64,000 nt of DNA from Pisolithus tinctorius (GCA_024663395.1 JANFAH010000116.1:1-64000); one strand, 5' to 3'; positions 22,026 to 35,262 are shown, numbered from the stretch's first letter. Numbers and translations: made by a program. Notes: generated by a model not told the origin, from the sequence alone.

Positions 22026-24249
22026 ATGTCCGACGATTTCAGCCTCTGCTGCTGGGTACGAGGTACCCCCGTCGCTGCCACCTTCATTATCACGATCTCA
22101 GGGCAAAAAACTATCGATACGCTGAGAAGGGAGTTAAAGGAATCACAGCCCAACGCGTTTCGCGATGTGGACACTGCTACCATGCGGCTGTTCAAGCTCA
22201 AGGAACCCTTGCCAGCACCCTATAAGACGAATCTCGGTGGTGTCGTCCTCTCTAAAGATGGAGAACTCTTGGAGATGAGTGGGGATGAGATATCCGAGGT
22301 GTTCACGGCACCACCACCAAAGCGCCACATCCATATCATAGTGGGTATGTAGCAGCTGCGATCCAGGCTTTCCCTGGTCATTCATTCCTGATTTCCCAGA
22401 TGCACCGTATCCGAATATCTGCTACTGGTTTCGAGGTACAGATGCATCGGAAGAAGGAAGGGTTCGAATCCAATCGCATGAAGACGTCACGACGTTTAAA
22501 CAACAAATCCAAGATCGTCATCATAGTAAACTCAGTTATGTGCCCTTTGCTTGCATAAAGCTCTTCAGGATCCCGGAGGACGATATCCAGGAGAGTATTG
22601 ATCAGATGGATGGTGGTACGGCTCTCATCGGCAGACGGAAGATATTCGAATGTTTCGCGGATACTCCAGTTCTCGAGGATTATTGCGTTGTTGTCCAGCT
22701 TTCTTCCCCTGAGTGTAAGTGGCTCTATGGCCTCCTTGAGTTATACTGAACCAATCTTTGATAGCGATAAACAAACGTCGCGCGGTGGCTAGGCGCCCAG
22801 TCATGGATGCAAGGGGCCCCATTAACGAAGGGGATTTGATTATGGTGGCGCGGAACAACTTCCTGAGAAACCGTCCCAAAAAATCGCCGTCGAGCAGTGG
22901 TCAACCATCGTCGTTTCGTAACCTACAGGGAAACTTGAATACCCGGATACCCTGCGGTCGTCCTCGCAATGACGAAGAAACTATTCCTGCAACGCTTTTA
23001 CATCCAGTCTTCGGCCGGTTCCTTGATGGCTGCCAGACTGTGGAGGTGAAAGCAGAAGATAATGATTTCATTCAGAAGCTGGCAAATGTGATGTCGGACC
23101 TTCATAAAGACGAATCGGTGCGAATAAAGGAGGTTAACAAGGTGCTTGAAACTTACGGACTCAATTTTAACCTGGGCGTCAAAGTCAAAGGAACCGACTA
23201 TGTGATGGATGGTGAAATGAGCTTGAACGACTATCGATACGTGATTGCCGAATTTAAGAACGAGACAGCAGCCGCAGCTTCAGAACCTTATATGCAGGCT
23301 GTCACATACTATCTGGAGTCAACCAGCCAACAGGCGCTTCAGACAACCGGATCTACTTTACCTTGTTTTCTCCTCCTACTTTTTGGTCAGTATTCAGGCT
23401 TGACGACTGTAACATTGACATCCAACGACTTTCCCCCCAGGACCGTACATTGTCTTCGCCGGTGCGGTGTGGAATTTACGTCCTATAGTGCAGGTTCTTT
23501 CGACCCCGCTAGCGTTACACTATCATTCCACCGATACCCACAGTCAGATCAACGCGGCTCGCCACATGGCTGCATTCCGGAAGGCCCTTCGATCGCTGAG
23601 GGAATACTATGAAGGTCTCCAACCTGGGCCTGCTACCACCCCCATGGTGTTCCCATACCCCACGGAATTCACATTTCTCGACGGCTCTAAGAAGAAGCAA
23701 ATATTCTATTATAAGAAACAGGGCAAGGACGAACGGAAGCTTGTCTTTTTCGGGGCTCTAGTCGAGGAGTCAGGCTCCGAAGTTCCGATCTGTATTAAAT
23801 TCGTCCGGCGTTATTCACGCGAGGCTCATGAGCACTGTGCAAAATTAGGTTTCGCGCCGACCTTGCGAGGATGCGAAACGATTCCTGGTGGGTGGTTTAT
23901 GGTGGTCATGGACGACCTTCAAGGCTACGATACATTGGACGACGTGCACAATCTCCCGGAACGGACTTACAGCGAAATCACGAGTAAGCTGGCCACGCTG
24001 CATGCAGCGGGCTTCGCCCACGGCGATATCCGTGATACGAACATCATGGTGAAGCGGGATGACAAGACGTTCATGATCATCGACTTCGATTGGGCGGGGA
24101 AAATAGGTGAGGTGACATACCCACCGTATGTGAATTTTGTGGACGTCGAGAGGCCGGGCGGCGCGCGCGATGGGATGCCCATCCTGATAGATGATGACGA
24201 ATGGATGCTGAAACGAATCATTCTAAGGCATTCTTCTAATATGGGTTAG
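22026..24249 (+). CDS. Crinkler (CRN)-family protein: two header domains, PD-(D/E)XK-like nuclease, kinase
   Basis: Four exons: 22026-22344, 22400-22714, 22765-23385 and 23441-24249. All GT-AG introns close in phase, giving about 687 residues. Residues 1-107 look like the CRN ubiquitin-like header (CCWVRGTP...HIHIIV). Residues about 108-215 look like a second header (CYWFRGTD...VVVQLS). A nuclease-like segment follows with YVMDGEM and VIAEFKNE, the D and ExK of PD-(D/E)XK enzymes. The C-terminal half is a protein-kinase-like domain: ICIKFVRRYSREAHEHCAKLG, then HGDIRDTNIMV (catalytic loop) and IIDFDWAG (metal-binding loop). No secretion signal is seen. CRN proteins are known as effectors or intergenomic-conflict proteins; in free-living fungi the role is unclear. 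The gene sits alone in the loop of the inverted repeat and appears intact, unlike its neighbours. Confidence 0.88.
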
Positions 24250-24639
24250 GGTTAAAGTAGGCTGAACTATTGTTGTCTCATGAAAATTGGGTGTATGTAT
24301 ATGGTGCAATTCAAATGGTAGTATGATTTATGCAGATGGATACTCTACAGTCTGGGACAATCAAACTTGACAACTTCAGTACAGCAATAATATGAGTGTT
24401 CCAGAGGGAACTGAGGCCAGGAATGGATTCAACAGGCCAGAATATGTCTAAGTACACTGGTTTCAAGAACTGGAGAGTGTTCTGTTCCAGTCTCCTTGTG
24501 CCACTACAAATGCTGAACACCTCTGTATCCTTCATGATGTGCTTAAAGCAGGTACATGTCATTGGGTGTACATGTCTACACAACAATGTATGCAACACAC
24601 AGATCAACTTAAGGAATGGTGAATTGCTGGGGAAGTGGT
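24250..24639. other. Short spacer after the Crinkler gene; no gene supported
   Basis: Starts with GGGTTAGGGTTA overlapping the Crinkler stop codon, a telomere-like motif. The rest has an open plus frame without clear splice signals or recognisable motifs. Confidence 0.4.
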
Positions 24640-24778
24640 TCAAAAACCTTGCAAGAAGTGCTCCAATGCAGGCAGGAAATGCAACCACACAGCACCAGGC
24701 AAGGGGAAAGCTCCAAAAAGCATTGCATTGATCAACTTGTCTTCAGAGGACAACAGCTCCATGGAAGATGACGAGTAA
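24640..24778 (+). pseudogene. 3' exon relic with Cys-rich (CX2CX6C) motif
   Basis: One frame reads PCKKCSNAGRKCNHT, a Cys-rich pattern resembling the zinc-cluster ends found in many basidiomycete proteins. It is followed by a Lys-rich stretch and an acidic tail, with stop at 24776-24778. No matching upstream exons could be joined confidently. It lies 22 bp from the inner edge of the right inverted-repeat arm, so the duplication junction may have cut the gene. Confidence 0.4.
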
Positions 24779-26632
24779 TGAAATGTAAGTTTTTATCCAC
24801 AGTCCTTTCTGGTGTGATCCAAATGGTCCTGCCATGTCATTCAAGTGGCACAGACATGGTATGGACAGCTGGATTGATCTGGAATTGTTTTGATGGAGTG
24901 AAGCTGAAGAGGGGGGTTCACCTTGGGGCCAGGTATTATCCCAAGATGCCAAACATGTTGCTACCTGATCAGACTACACTAGGCAACACTGGGATTCAGT
25001 TCCACAGGAATGGGAACCACAATCTATATCAACATTGCATTCATCACTTTCTCCCTCTGTACCCATATCCTTGCCTTTCCCCCCCCCATCCCTCTGCTTC
25101 CCTCTATGAGGTGGTCCCCTAACCCTCCACCCTATGCAAGGCCTTGCCTCTTCTTGCTGGAGGCTTTCGAGCATTCTTTGCCTTTGATGACTTCTTAGTC
25201 TGTGCCTCTTTCAGCCTCTGCCTTTCTAAGATGAGGGCCTTGCTAGCCAGCAGTTCGTCATATCCTGCATGCTCCAGGAGCTCCATCTGCAGTGCATTCC
25301 TGGGCTTTACCACTCAAGATGCTCGTCTCCTGGCCTGTTGCTGTTCCTTCTCAGTGGAGATCCCCTCGATCTTGTAGAACTTGGGATTTGTCACCAGAAC
25401 CACCTTCTCACCCTCCACCTGCCATGTCTTCCCAGGACTCTTTTCGCTCCCTTTGGTCGCATCAGGTAATGTCTGAAGGACAGAAAATATCCTGCCAAGG
25501 TGGTCCAGCACCTCAAACTCCTCCAGGGGTGTCCTGTTCTTCATCACCTGGTGATACTCCCAAATATACCCAGGCTTTGTCCAGAAGACATTCCATGGTG
25601 ACCTCTGTGAAGGTTGTCCTGCTGTGGGTCCTGGGAAAAACAGGTTGACCCTCTCTGCAAAGCTTGACTGTCAGCAACCAGCCCCTCCACTCCCTGCTAT
25701 TTCTGCATTGCAGGCCTTGAATTTGCAGGCACGTATCGTCCTGAAGGTCTGGTTCAGAGTCCAACTCTGAATGACATCTTCCAAAGATGTTGGCTCTGGT
25801 TTTCCCTCTGGACCTGTCAGCCAAGTCGCATCCAACTGGATCCAAAGCTGACAGGTAAACAGAACGAAAAGTTTCCCTACCACTGGCCCCAGACCAGACA
25901 GTTGGGCTGACCACTTCCAGTCCTGCATGATCAACCAAGGCTGCAGTTGGATGGTCCTTGTCAATTTGGCCCACATCGGTCTGCTGCCAATGGGAAATTG
26001 TTCTTCTTCGTCCAGAGGGGGAATCCTTGGCCAGGCAGGTCATCCATCACCCCTCTTCAACTTTCCCTCCATCAGCTTGAGCACCTCCAGGTCGTCATGA
26101 TCCTGAACTTCTGGAAGATGGGGGACACGATGCAAGTCCAGGTCCAAAAGGAAGAACATTCCCAACCGCTCACACACCCTGGAGACCTGCAGAAGGGCCA
26201 TGGACTCTCTCACATGGAAGTCAAGGATTATTGCAGTGGTGGACGTGCACCAAATCATGTGGCAGATGATGCCAGTCAGAATCCCAAGGTTGGGTGGTTC
26301 CAGTTCCTTGAGAGAGATCTGAGCCAACTGGAGGGCCCTGATGCATCCAGCCATAAATTCCAACCAGACTTTGGTTGGGATCCAGAGAATAGGATTGGAG
26401 GCTAAAAGCTCTTCCATCTGCAAAGATGGAAGCATCAGATATGACCATGATCAAGCTTGCAAATGCATCACCCTTTGTGGCACCACCAGTATTGCCTACT
26501 CCATGGCAGCCCCACTCATCCTGTACTCGTCTCACACCCCATATGACCTCTTCTTTGCATCTCCAGAATACATGTTGATGGCCTGCATGCATTCCCTGAT
26601 GAAGTCGTTGTTCACAGCATAAGCATCCTTGT

Positions 26633-27335
26633 TGTCACGACTGTGCGTTCATTATAAGTCCCTATACACTCTGCACCCTACTCCACCGGTTGTTCACTCA
26701 CTCCGCCCAATGTCTGCTGTTTACAAACCATCTCCGCTCCGACTGCTGTCGGACTTGTGTTACTCTCCTACCGGACCAAGTGGTCCATTCTCTGAGGGGT
26801 CATGTGACTGCCTTCACAGTCAGGTACTCTGCAGTGCGCTCACCGCATGGTCCAGCGTCTGGACTATTTCCTTTTCTAGATGATCTGTGTTACCCATTCG
26901 TATGTCCTCCGTCTACCCTTCATTCGTCGTCCAGGAAATTTTACTTGAAAATTTATGAGTCTCCATATGTCAGTTCCGATTCCGGTTACTGTACCTCCAT
27001 AGCGGTATAAAAGCATGTACTGTACTCCGCTGTTCTTCAGTACGAATATCAACTTAGTTCCTACTCCCTCTGATTCCGTCTTCTGCCTGTTGGAGTTATC
27101 TCCGACTCTCCATCTGTACTCTCCCTCTGGAATATGAGGGCTGAGATCGTGCAAGGGGGTAGTGCACAAGCTAAACCCGATGCCCTCACTCTGCTCTGCC
27201 TTTGTCTCGGCGGTCTTCATTCCTGCCGACACTCCACTAGTCAGAGTTCTGTCCCTGTGTGTCGGACTTGCTTCCGGACCCTCCTCTAGACCTTATTAAG
27301 CATCAGAGTTGGTCGGAGTAGGCCCGGACTTGACA
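26633..27335 (+). mobile_element. Solo LTR 1, plus orientation
   Basis: 703 bp starting TGTCACGACTG and ending CGGACTTGACA, flanked by the 5-bp target duplication CTTGT (26628-26632 and 27336-27340). The empty site is seen intact in the left arm. A TATAAAA box lies at 27006 and AGTACGAATATCAA at about 27039. TG...CA ends with a 5-bp duplication identify an LTR-retrotransposon remnant formed by LTR-LTR recombination. Confidence 0.93.
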
Positions 27336-27848
27336 CTTGTCCATGACAAAGGTGGGGCTGTTGTCATTGGGTCGGATCACCTCGTAGGCCAGATTATAAG
27401 CACTTCTGAATGCGATGTGAGTTTGCCTCGCTCGCTCCTGTGACATCTCTGCTTGGATCCCCCCATACTGTCCAAGCATGCAAGTGCGGTGGGCATTTCC
27501 TTGCAAATATCCACCTGCCCCAAAGGAAGCTTCCAGAGCATCCAGTCTCCACAATCCCACGAGCTTTTCATCTCATGTGGGGTGAATGCTGATTCCCAAG
27601 TCGACCAAGAGCTCCCCATTGGCCCTGTCTACCATGTGGGACCAATCCAGAGCTGGAAGTCCATGGAGGAGAGCTTGGACTGGTGTTTGAACCGCTCCTG
27701 ACAGGGTGGTTTTTGTCCACAACTCGATTCCCTTGCATTCCAGGACGAAGAAGAAGGAACCATAGTTTGCAAATCGTGAAGGGTCCTCTCGGATGATTGC
27801 CTCCATGGTCTTCTGGATCTGCTTCAACACTTGCATAGAAAAGGGTAC

Positions 27849-28663
27849 TGTCAAAGTCGGACAACACCCCTGGCTCCTTCTTAGGGCGGAGTTGGAGCGG
27901 GTTGGGCTGCGGAGTACAGCGGTCAAAGTCCAAAGCAAATCCGACCACTGGGTGGCGAGATATTCGATGAACAGTGAGCGGAGGGGTATGGAGGGAAGTT
28001 TCGGAGGCTGAGGTCGGAGTCGGAGCCGGAGGTCAGAGGTCGGAGGTCGGATGAGAGGGCATTGGGTTCAGCTAGTGCGCTGCCCCCTTGCACGAGCTCA
28101 GCCCTCGTATTTCAGAGGTGGAGCGGACTCAGAGGAAGTGGACACGAAACTCCAGAGGGGACTGAGAGGGAGTCAAAGGTGGGGACTTTATTTGATATTC
28201 GTACTGATTACATCGGAGTACTACGTGGCCTTATATACGATGTAGGTCAAGGGCAGTGCAGTACGGAATGTAAACCAATAAGTGTATAGTGGGTTAGAGT
28301 CCTTCCGACACAAGGGATAGAGGGTAGGGATGATGGGGACCTTAACTGAGACAAAGAAACTACTACAACAAGGATGAGAGGGTAAATACCGAAGGAGCGG
28401 AAGAATGGAGAAAACCGACACAAGGGCGGAACCCTATCTAGAATGCAGGGCTGCAAGTCTGACAGCCCACGTGACCAACCTTAGGGCGGAGTTGAGCGGA
28501 GTTGGTCAGAACATGGATGGGGGACCTCGGAGAGGTGTGGAGATGTGTCGGGAGGGTCGGAGGAGCGTGGGAACACGTCGGAGGAGGGCGGAGAAGCGCG
28601 GGAACATGTCGGAAGAGGGCGGAGTAGGTGTTAGGGGCTTACGCTGGTGTCATGGTCATGACA
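27849..28663 (-). mobile_element. Solo LTR 2, minus orientation
   Basis: 815 bp starting TGTCAAAGTCGG and ending GGTCATGACA, flanked by the 5-bp target duplication GGTAC (27844-27848 and 28664-28668). Read on the minus strand it is related to LTR 1: it shares the TGTCAYGAC end, GAGGGCTGAG(A/C)TCGTGCAAGG, a TATATAA box (about 28238-28231) and AGTACGAATATCAA. The 3' part is rich in CGGAG-type short repeats. It was inserted separately, in the opposite orientation. Confidence 0.92.
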
Positions 28664-31554
28664 GGTACTGCTTTTGGCTGACCAGCCTTCTTGGTTTTGC
28701 CACCCTTTCGTGCCTTGAACTGCACTTCCTTCAGAGTGAGAGAGACATATGGTGCACTTGAAACATCTGCATGTGCACGGATTGCTGGAAGTAGGACATG
28801 CTCCCAGAAAAAGTTGAGGACCTCCTTTGGGATGCGATTGGCACGCTTGTGTGTCATCTCATCCCTGTGGATCATCCTGGGGAAGCAAATGTAGACGTTC
28901 ATGGTGCCAGCAGCATTGCTCAAGGCACCAAACACTGTGTGAGGTACTCCACACAGAGGAAATGCCATGGTCAACCATTCAGTACGGCTTCCGATGGCAC
29001 TGGAATCTGCCTCTGACTGAGGCACAAGGATGTTGACATACACATGATTGTGCTTGTGCATAGGAGCCTTTTCCTCGACAATGGGACCAAGGTAGATGGG
29101 CAGTGGTGTGTTGAACTGTAGGGAATGTGTCACCCATATGAGACTGTCAATGTCCATGGTGACTTCCAACTCCTCTGGAGTCACCAACTTGTGATCCAGC
29201 TCCAGGTCCAGGCAGATGTGATGCCCATCCTCGTGCCACCCATTCACAAAGGTGTTCACGAGACATTCTGACATGCTTGAGCCAATCTCGATCATCTGAG
29301 AGGCACCCAGTATGACCACATCATCCACGTCGACTCTTGATGGATGGGGCACCTGCCAGGCAAGAGAGTAATTTCCTGGAATGAAGCAATCAGAAGAGGG
29401 CACCAGGGCAGGATATGAGTGCTCACCAGTAACATGGTCACTGATTTGATGAGAAGACTGGTAGTTAGCTGGAACACCCACTTGGAGGATATGGTCTGAC
29501 AATCTGATGGGGGGACCCAAGTAGAACATCTGGTTGAAGGAACTCAGCAGACGATAGCCATAATCTTGAAAGGATGTCCACATCCCAGGCTGATAGTAGG
29601 GCTCCTCCATGATCTCATTGCAGTTGTGGTCCTGGTGCAAACTTTCCAAGACAGGTCCTCCTTCATACTCATCAAACCTGCGATCGAAACGCTTCCATCG
29701 TTGACCTTGGTATGCAGGAAGATATACTGGTGGAGTTGGACATGGGAAATGGTACATCATTCCAGCTGACCAGTCCTTGACATGCTTGCGTCACTGGATG
29801 ATCTCAAGAGGATCATCTGGAGTGGATTCCCCTTCGACTCGATGACCATGGGCAGCCCAAGGAGGAAGTCGATCCCTGGCTCTGGCCCTGCTCACATAAG
29901 GGTAGCACCAAAGGAGATCCCTGAGACGCTGAGACTTGGCATCCAGAGGCAAAGGATGGTCTTCACCTTCATCTTCAGTGTCAGTTGGAAAGTCACCATC
30001 GGAGTGCACATCAGGGTTCACTACGTCGCCAGAGTCATCCCCCCTTTGGCAGCAAAGGCAGTTGGCCCCAATGACATTCAACTCACAGACAATGGTAGCA
30101 TGTTGCTCTCCAGATGATTGGTTTTCCACATCCATGAGGATGTCTTCACCAATGGCTTCAGTGTCATCCCACTGTGTCCATATGTGACCAGGGGGAAGGG
30201 TGGCTGTAGACAAGTAACGATAGTCCTCCCAGCACCTTCGACAGCCCTCCTTCACCATGACAAGCATTCTAAGGCGGAGACGATGACCACAAGGAATTGG
30301 AGGGATGTGGATGGTAGGCCTGCCATCACCAGATAGCCCTCCTCTCATGAGTGACTCCATGACAATGGATGCAATGGGCCCACAGTCGAAACCATTCTGT
30401 GACCAATTGTACACCTGCACATCAACTTGGGTTGGGTCGATGGCATCGAATCCATGAAGAGATGCTATGCATGTCCAGTAGAAAGGGCCATTCCATCTGT
30501 TCCAGTCATCGCGAAGTGGGTCATAGTGGGGATGGGGGGTTTCTGGGACATGTTCAATGCGCCTTCCAAGGATGAATGCAAGGTTCAACCAATAGTCAAA
30601 GACTGCAACAAAGAAGTGACTGTTTTGCATGACCACAAAGGCAATGGGAACAGATGGATTGGCAGGATGGGAATTGAAGAGATGGCGTTGACGAAAAAAT
30701 TGAATCTCCTGTGCATCTGGTAAGGCATGGGTGCCCCCACTGACAGATGGAATGACAGAGAACAAGTCGGCATAGCGGACATGCATCCTGCCCTGGACAG
30801 CATACCATTGGGACAGGAGATGAAAGTTGAGGATGCTGGCATCAATCCAAGTTTCATGCCGGAGTGTCCCTAAGGTCTGGTAGGCCATCACCCATGTGGT
30901 AGGCCTGGCCATGGAACACACTTTTGGAAGTGATCGTAAGTGGATGGAGAGAATAAGTACAGAAGAGACTCACTGATGATATCATGTACAGAAGGCGCCC
31001 CTGACTCCTGACTCGAGTCCTGATGGGGTGGATGTGATGGTGCAACTGATGGGCCATGCACATTCACAAAGGAATCGTCAGAGGCATTGCTTTGATGCTC
31101 CTCTTCTGACCCACTCAAGTGGTTTACCATGGCCTGGCACTTCTCATATATCTGGTTCAGTTCATCCTCATCAACAGAGGATTCTGGATCTTCTGGAGGA
31201 GTCATTGCTCTGGCAAGGAGACCACCCATTATTACACTGTAGGATGGGGACAGAGGAGAAGAGCATGCTGAGTCTGAATGATGAGATGGAGGAGAAATGG
31301 CCTTCATGACATTGTCAAATGCAAGTCTGATTTCACTTTCATCAGTGGAGGATGCATTGGAAGCAGCTCTGAGGGCTCTCTGGGAACGTGTCTGGGGTGC
31401 CATGGCGGTGGAATGTTGGTTCTTTGCCGATCCCAAACACGTAATGCTGTGCCAAACCCAAAGAAAATTTTTCAGGGTCTGCCCTGGCTAACCGAGAATT
31501 GCAAGTGACATCACAGGTTACCCTCCAACTTTTTACTTCACCTCCCAACCCAAC

Positions 31555-33089
31555 ATGACCCCTCCATCCAACAAGACCTTTCTTTCCCTTCCATCATCCT
31601 CCAAGCTAAGTGGTAGGTCTCGATTAGACACCAGGAGTCATTTAAGCTCATCCAGCCAGTGACGAACCTCACCAGTGCAGGTGAAGACATCCTGGATGGA
31701 AGGGAGGAAGTTCCAGAACACATGACCCACACCTTCCAAAGAGGTGATAAGTAAGAAAAGACTGGCTGGGCATGTCGTTCACTGATGGAAACTTTAATTA
31801 GCATCTTTGTAAATGGTGACAATGGCAGCCTGTGGTATGCTGTGATCAAGGACATCAGAGTCCAACGGTTGAAGAGAAGTAATGTAAGAGATTTCCAGTG
31901 CCATGTGGGTGTTCACCCTTCTGACATGCAATACAGAAGGCATGGGTTGAAGTGCAGTGGTACTACAGCAGGAGCGATATAGGAGACAAAAAGTGAGCTG
32001 GCTGTCATCGAGTTCCTTGTATCTTTGACTCACTCACAAAAAGCATGAGAAAATACATTGGCAACAATGAGCTGGTTCTATCGGACCACAATGACATCAT
32101 TGAACCAGAGGCCATCGTGTGTAAGTCATCCCTGAATTTTGTATACAGCTTGGAAGCTCATGGAGAGCATAGCGCCAGCAGACATCACATCTTTCAGTGC
32201 AGAAAGGTGTTTTGGTCCTCTGATAGGACCCAAGGATATGTATACACGGTGGACCATGAGCACACATGGTAAACAAGTCATCCAGGTATGGATGAATGGC
32301 ATGACACTGATTTTTGAAAAACTCCTGACATAAACTACACCCCATCAGGGCCCCTTCCATGCTTGCTCTGTCTGTGAAAAACCATATAACCCAGACAAAG
32401 CTGAACAACGGTATTGTCGAACCTGCAAAAATTGGTTCCACTGCAGTTGTTTACAGAAACTCGCAAAGGGAAGCACCAGACCCTTGGACATCACAAAGGA
32501 AGTCCTAAATGGGACAGGTCTCTCACTGCAGGATATTCAGGTGTGTGTCCTGTGCATTCCGATATGCAGGGGAAATGAGGGTGGTGTGGTGGGAAATGGT
32601 GAGGTTATGATGAGTATGTGGGAGGAGGTCAGAGCAGCACAGAACAGGCAGAGACAGGAGGTTGAAACTGTTCTACAAAATCATATGACCAGTGACCTGA
32701 TCCAACAGGCACAGAAGTCATATGTGTATTATCAATGCTCCCTCTGTTTTGCAGAAGGCAGAGAGTGTTACATATGATGTAGGCTCTTTCTTGGCTGTAG
32801 AACCCTGACCCAAACAAATGCCAGCCATTGAACAGAAAGAAAGGAATTGGAAGAGGCCAGGGTGATGATCAGGAGGCTAAATACTGCATTGGTAGCATCA
32901 GATGCTGTGGTAGAACTGAATAAAGAGCAGCAGTGTGATCATGCTCTAGTATGTGATATTTCAAAGATTTTCCAGACCATCAGCACCATAGCACCTGGCC
33001 CCTCTACATGGATTATGACATGGAAAACACATGTAGGCCTAATAGGCAGAATGCATCATGGACAAAAGCAGCAAACTGGATCCACATGA
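31555..33089 (+). CDS. BAH-PHD protein gene, module copy 2
   Basis: Mirror image of the gene at 12791-14325, with the same candidate start (ATG at 31555), BAH-like segments (VQWYYSRSDI, KYIGNNELVLSDHND) and PHD-like exon (CSVCEKPYN, CRTCKNWFHCSC, CVLC). Over the BAH and PHD exons the two arms are nearly identical; in the PHD exon, copy 2 reads EQRYCRTC where copy 1 reads EQWYCRTC. The exon model is as uncertain as in copy 1. It is divergent from the Ulp1-like gene, whose start is at 31403. Confidence 0.58.
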
Positions 33090-33109
33090 TTTAGATGGCC
33101 TTAATTACA

Positions 33110-34440
33110 TCAGTAAATGTGGGTGAGACATGCTGAACAACAAGGAACATGGTCTAGCAAAATATAGAAAGGGGGGAGGGGTCAGGTGGTCATACTCAAA
33201 TTTATCATATACCATCAGAGAAAGCATTTGTCAGGTTGCTACATTGTGGATAGCCTTGCTGACACTGGTAAATGTGGTTAAGACATGGTGGACAATGGAG
33301 AACATTGCCTAGCAAAATATAGACTGGGGGAGGTCAGGTGGTCATGCACAAACTTATCATATACCATCAGAGTCAGTGTTCATCGGATTTCTACCACTGT
33401 GGATGGTCTTACTGACATTGGTAAAGGTGGTCAAGACATGACGAACAATGACGAACATGGTCTAACAAAATATAACCAGGGGGAGGTCAGGTGGTCATGC
33501 ACAAACTTATCATATACCATTGACACAAGTGTTTGTCAGGTTCCTACCACTGTAGATAGTCTTGGGAACATTGGTAAAGGGGTTTAAGAGATGGGGAACA
33601 GTGGAGAATGTGGTCTAGCAAAAAATAGACTGGGGGAAGTCAGGTGGTCATGCTCAAATTTATCATGTACCATCAGACCCAGTGTTCGTCGGGTTTCTAC
33701 CACTGTAGATAGTCTTACCGACATTGGTAAAGGTGGTTAAGTCATGACGAACAATGGCGAACATCACCTAGCAAAATATAGAAAGGGGGGGGAGGGTTCA
33801 GGTGGTCATACTCAAATTTATCATATACCATCAGAGAAAGCATTTGTCAGGTTGCTACATCATGGATAGTCTTTCTGACATTGGTAAATGTGGTTAAGAC
33901 ATGGCGGACAATGGAGAACATCGCCTAGCAAAATACAGACTGGGGGAGGTCAGGTGGTCATGCACAAACTTATCATATACTGTCAGAGTCAGAGTTTGTT
34001 GGATTTATACCACTGTGGATGGTCTTACTGACATTGGTAAAGGTGGTCAAGACATGACGAACAATGGCTACCATCGCCTAGCAAAATATAGACAGGGGGA
34101 GGTCAGGTCGACATACTGAAACCTATCATATACCACTAAATACTGTGTTCTCCAGGATTTCCCCACATTGAAATCACCTTGTAACATTGGTAAGTGAGGT
34201 TAAGATGTGCAGAACAACAAAGAACAAATATATGGAGAGGAGGAAGTTGGGTGGTCATACTGAAACTTATCATATACCACCAGAACCTGTGTTCGCCATG
34301 CTTCCACCACCTTAGGCAGTCTTACTAACATCGGTAAAGGTTGTGGTGACATGCTGAACAATGACGAACATGGTCTAGCAAAATGTAGACTGAGGGAAGT
34401 CGGGTGGCCATACTGAAAGGTGTTTGCAAGGCTTCTAACA
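33110..34440 (-). repeat. 153-bp satellite, array B' (inverted copy of B)
   Basis: Diverged satellite units in reverse orientation relative to arrays A, B and C, continuous with the 3' end of BAH-PHD copy 2. Unit content and order match array B. Confidence 0.9.
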
Positions 34441-34845
34441 CCTTATTCTGTCTGAATGATGTCATGGTAAACCCATGGTCCAGCAAAGTATCTACAGCAG
34501 GAAGTCAGGTGGTAATGCTGAAACCCATCGGTGTTCCATAGCCTTCAACACTTTGGATAGTCTGCCCGACCACTTTACAGGGGGAATCGATGGTAATGGT
34601 GCTGAACAGGTATACTACTGTATTTGGCGTGAGGGCTGACCTGCCCACCTTGTGATCAGTTTTATAAACTGGTCCATTACAGTATCTATCAGGACATGGA
34701 GTCTTTGTGCCTTGGACATAGTCAGTCTTGCTGTATGTATATGGTGCATGACATGCACTATTTGCCTTACATTCCACTTACATAAGCGATCAATGATGGA
34801 GTTACATTTACAAGATAGATTATGTAATTGATCTTGACTACTACC

Positions 34846-35262
34846 ATGGCTACCCAGTACTACCCGTCTTCCCTCGGATTCATCCACAATCTCAAAGCCC
34901 TGTTGAAAAAGAATTGACATGTCAGGTTGGCTCCAGGAGGCTCCGAAGGGACCATCTGGCCATGCCAGGTCACCCATGCTGATGATAAAGTCGTTGTGGA
35001 GCTCCCCCATCACTACTACGAGCCTATTCAGGCTTTCACCTGGAGAGGAAAGGCGATCCAGCTGGTGCTTCGCTTCAAGAAGAAGGGGGAGGTGGAGGTG
35101 GAAGAGCCGCTGGTGGAGAATCTGACCATGATCCTCACATATATGAACAGGGTTTTTGTTCAAGTAATTGTGGAGGCGAAGAAAGTCAAACGCACAGATC
35201 GCACACTCGATTGGCGCAGTCCGACATTCAACAACTACTTATTGATAGAATATTTCGTGCAG
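34846..35262 (+). pseudogene. Family A paralogue 2, truncated inverted copy
   Basis: Mirror copy of the 5' exon at 11031-10617: ATG at 34846, the same internal TGA (34915-34917), then LAPGGSEGTIW and IEYFVQ. Homology ends at 35263, just after GAATATTTCGTGC, so about half the gene is missing. Confidence 0.85.

Larger units (their letters stand above)
25314..31403 (-). pseudogene. Ulp1-like large protein gene, module copy 2 (interrupted by two LTRs)
   Basis: ATG at 31403, same N-terminal exon (MAPQTRSQRALRAA) and intron as copy 1. The Ulp1-like part is intact over about 370 codons, up to a CGA to TGA stop just after PLEIIQ (near 29791). The frame then resumes to the LTR at 28663. LTR insertions at 27849-28663 and 26633-27335 split the second half. 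A stop equivalent to that of copy 1 lies at 25316-25314. Many differences from copy 1 are Arg to His, Gln, Cys or Trp, as expected from CpG transitions. No functional product is expected. Confidence 0.85.

Noticed and set aside
26633..28663. Inserted segments considered as MITEs or hAT-like elements
   Set aside because: The ends are TG...CA with 5-bp target duplications, there is a TATA box, and the two elements share internal LTR-like sequence. Solo LTRs explain this better than a DNA transposon with 8-bp duplications.
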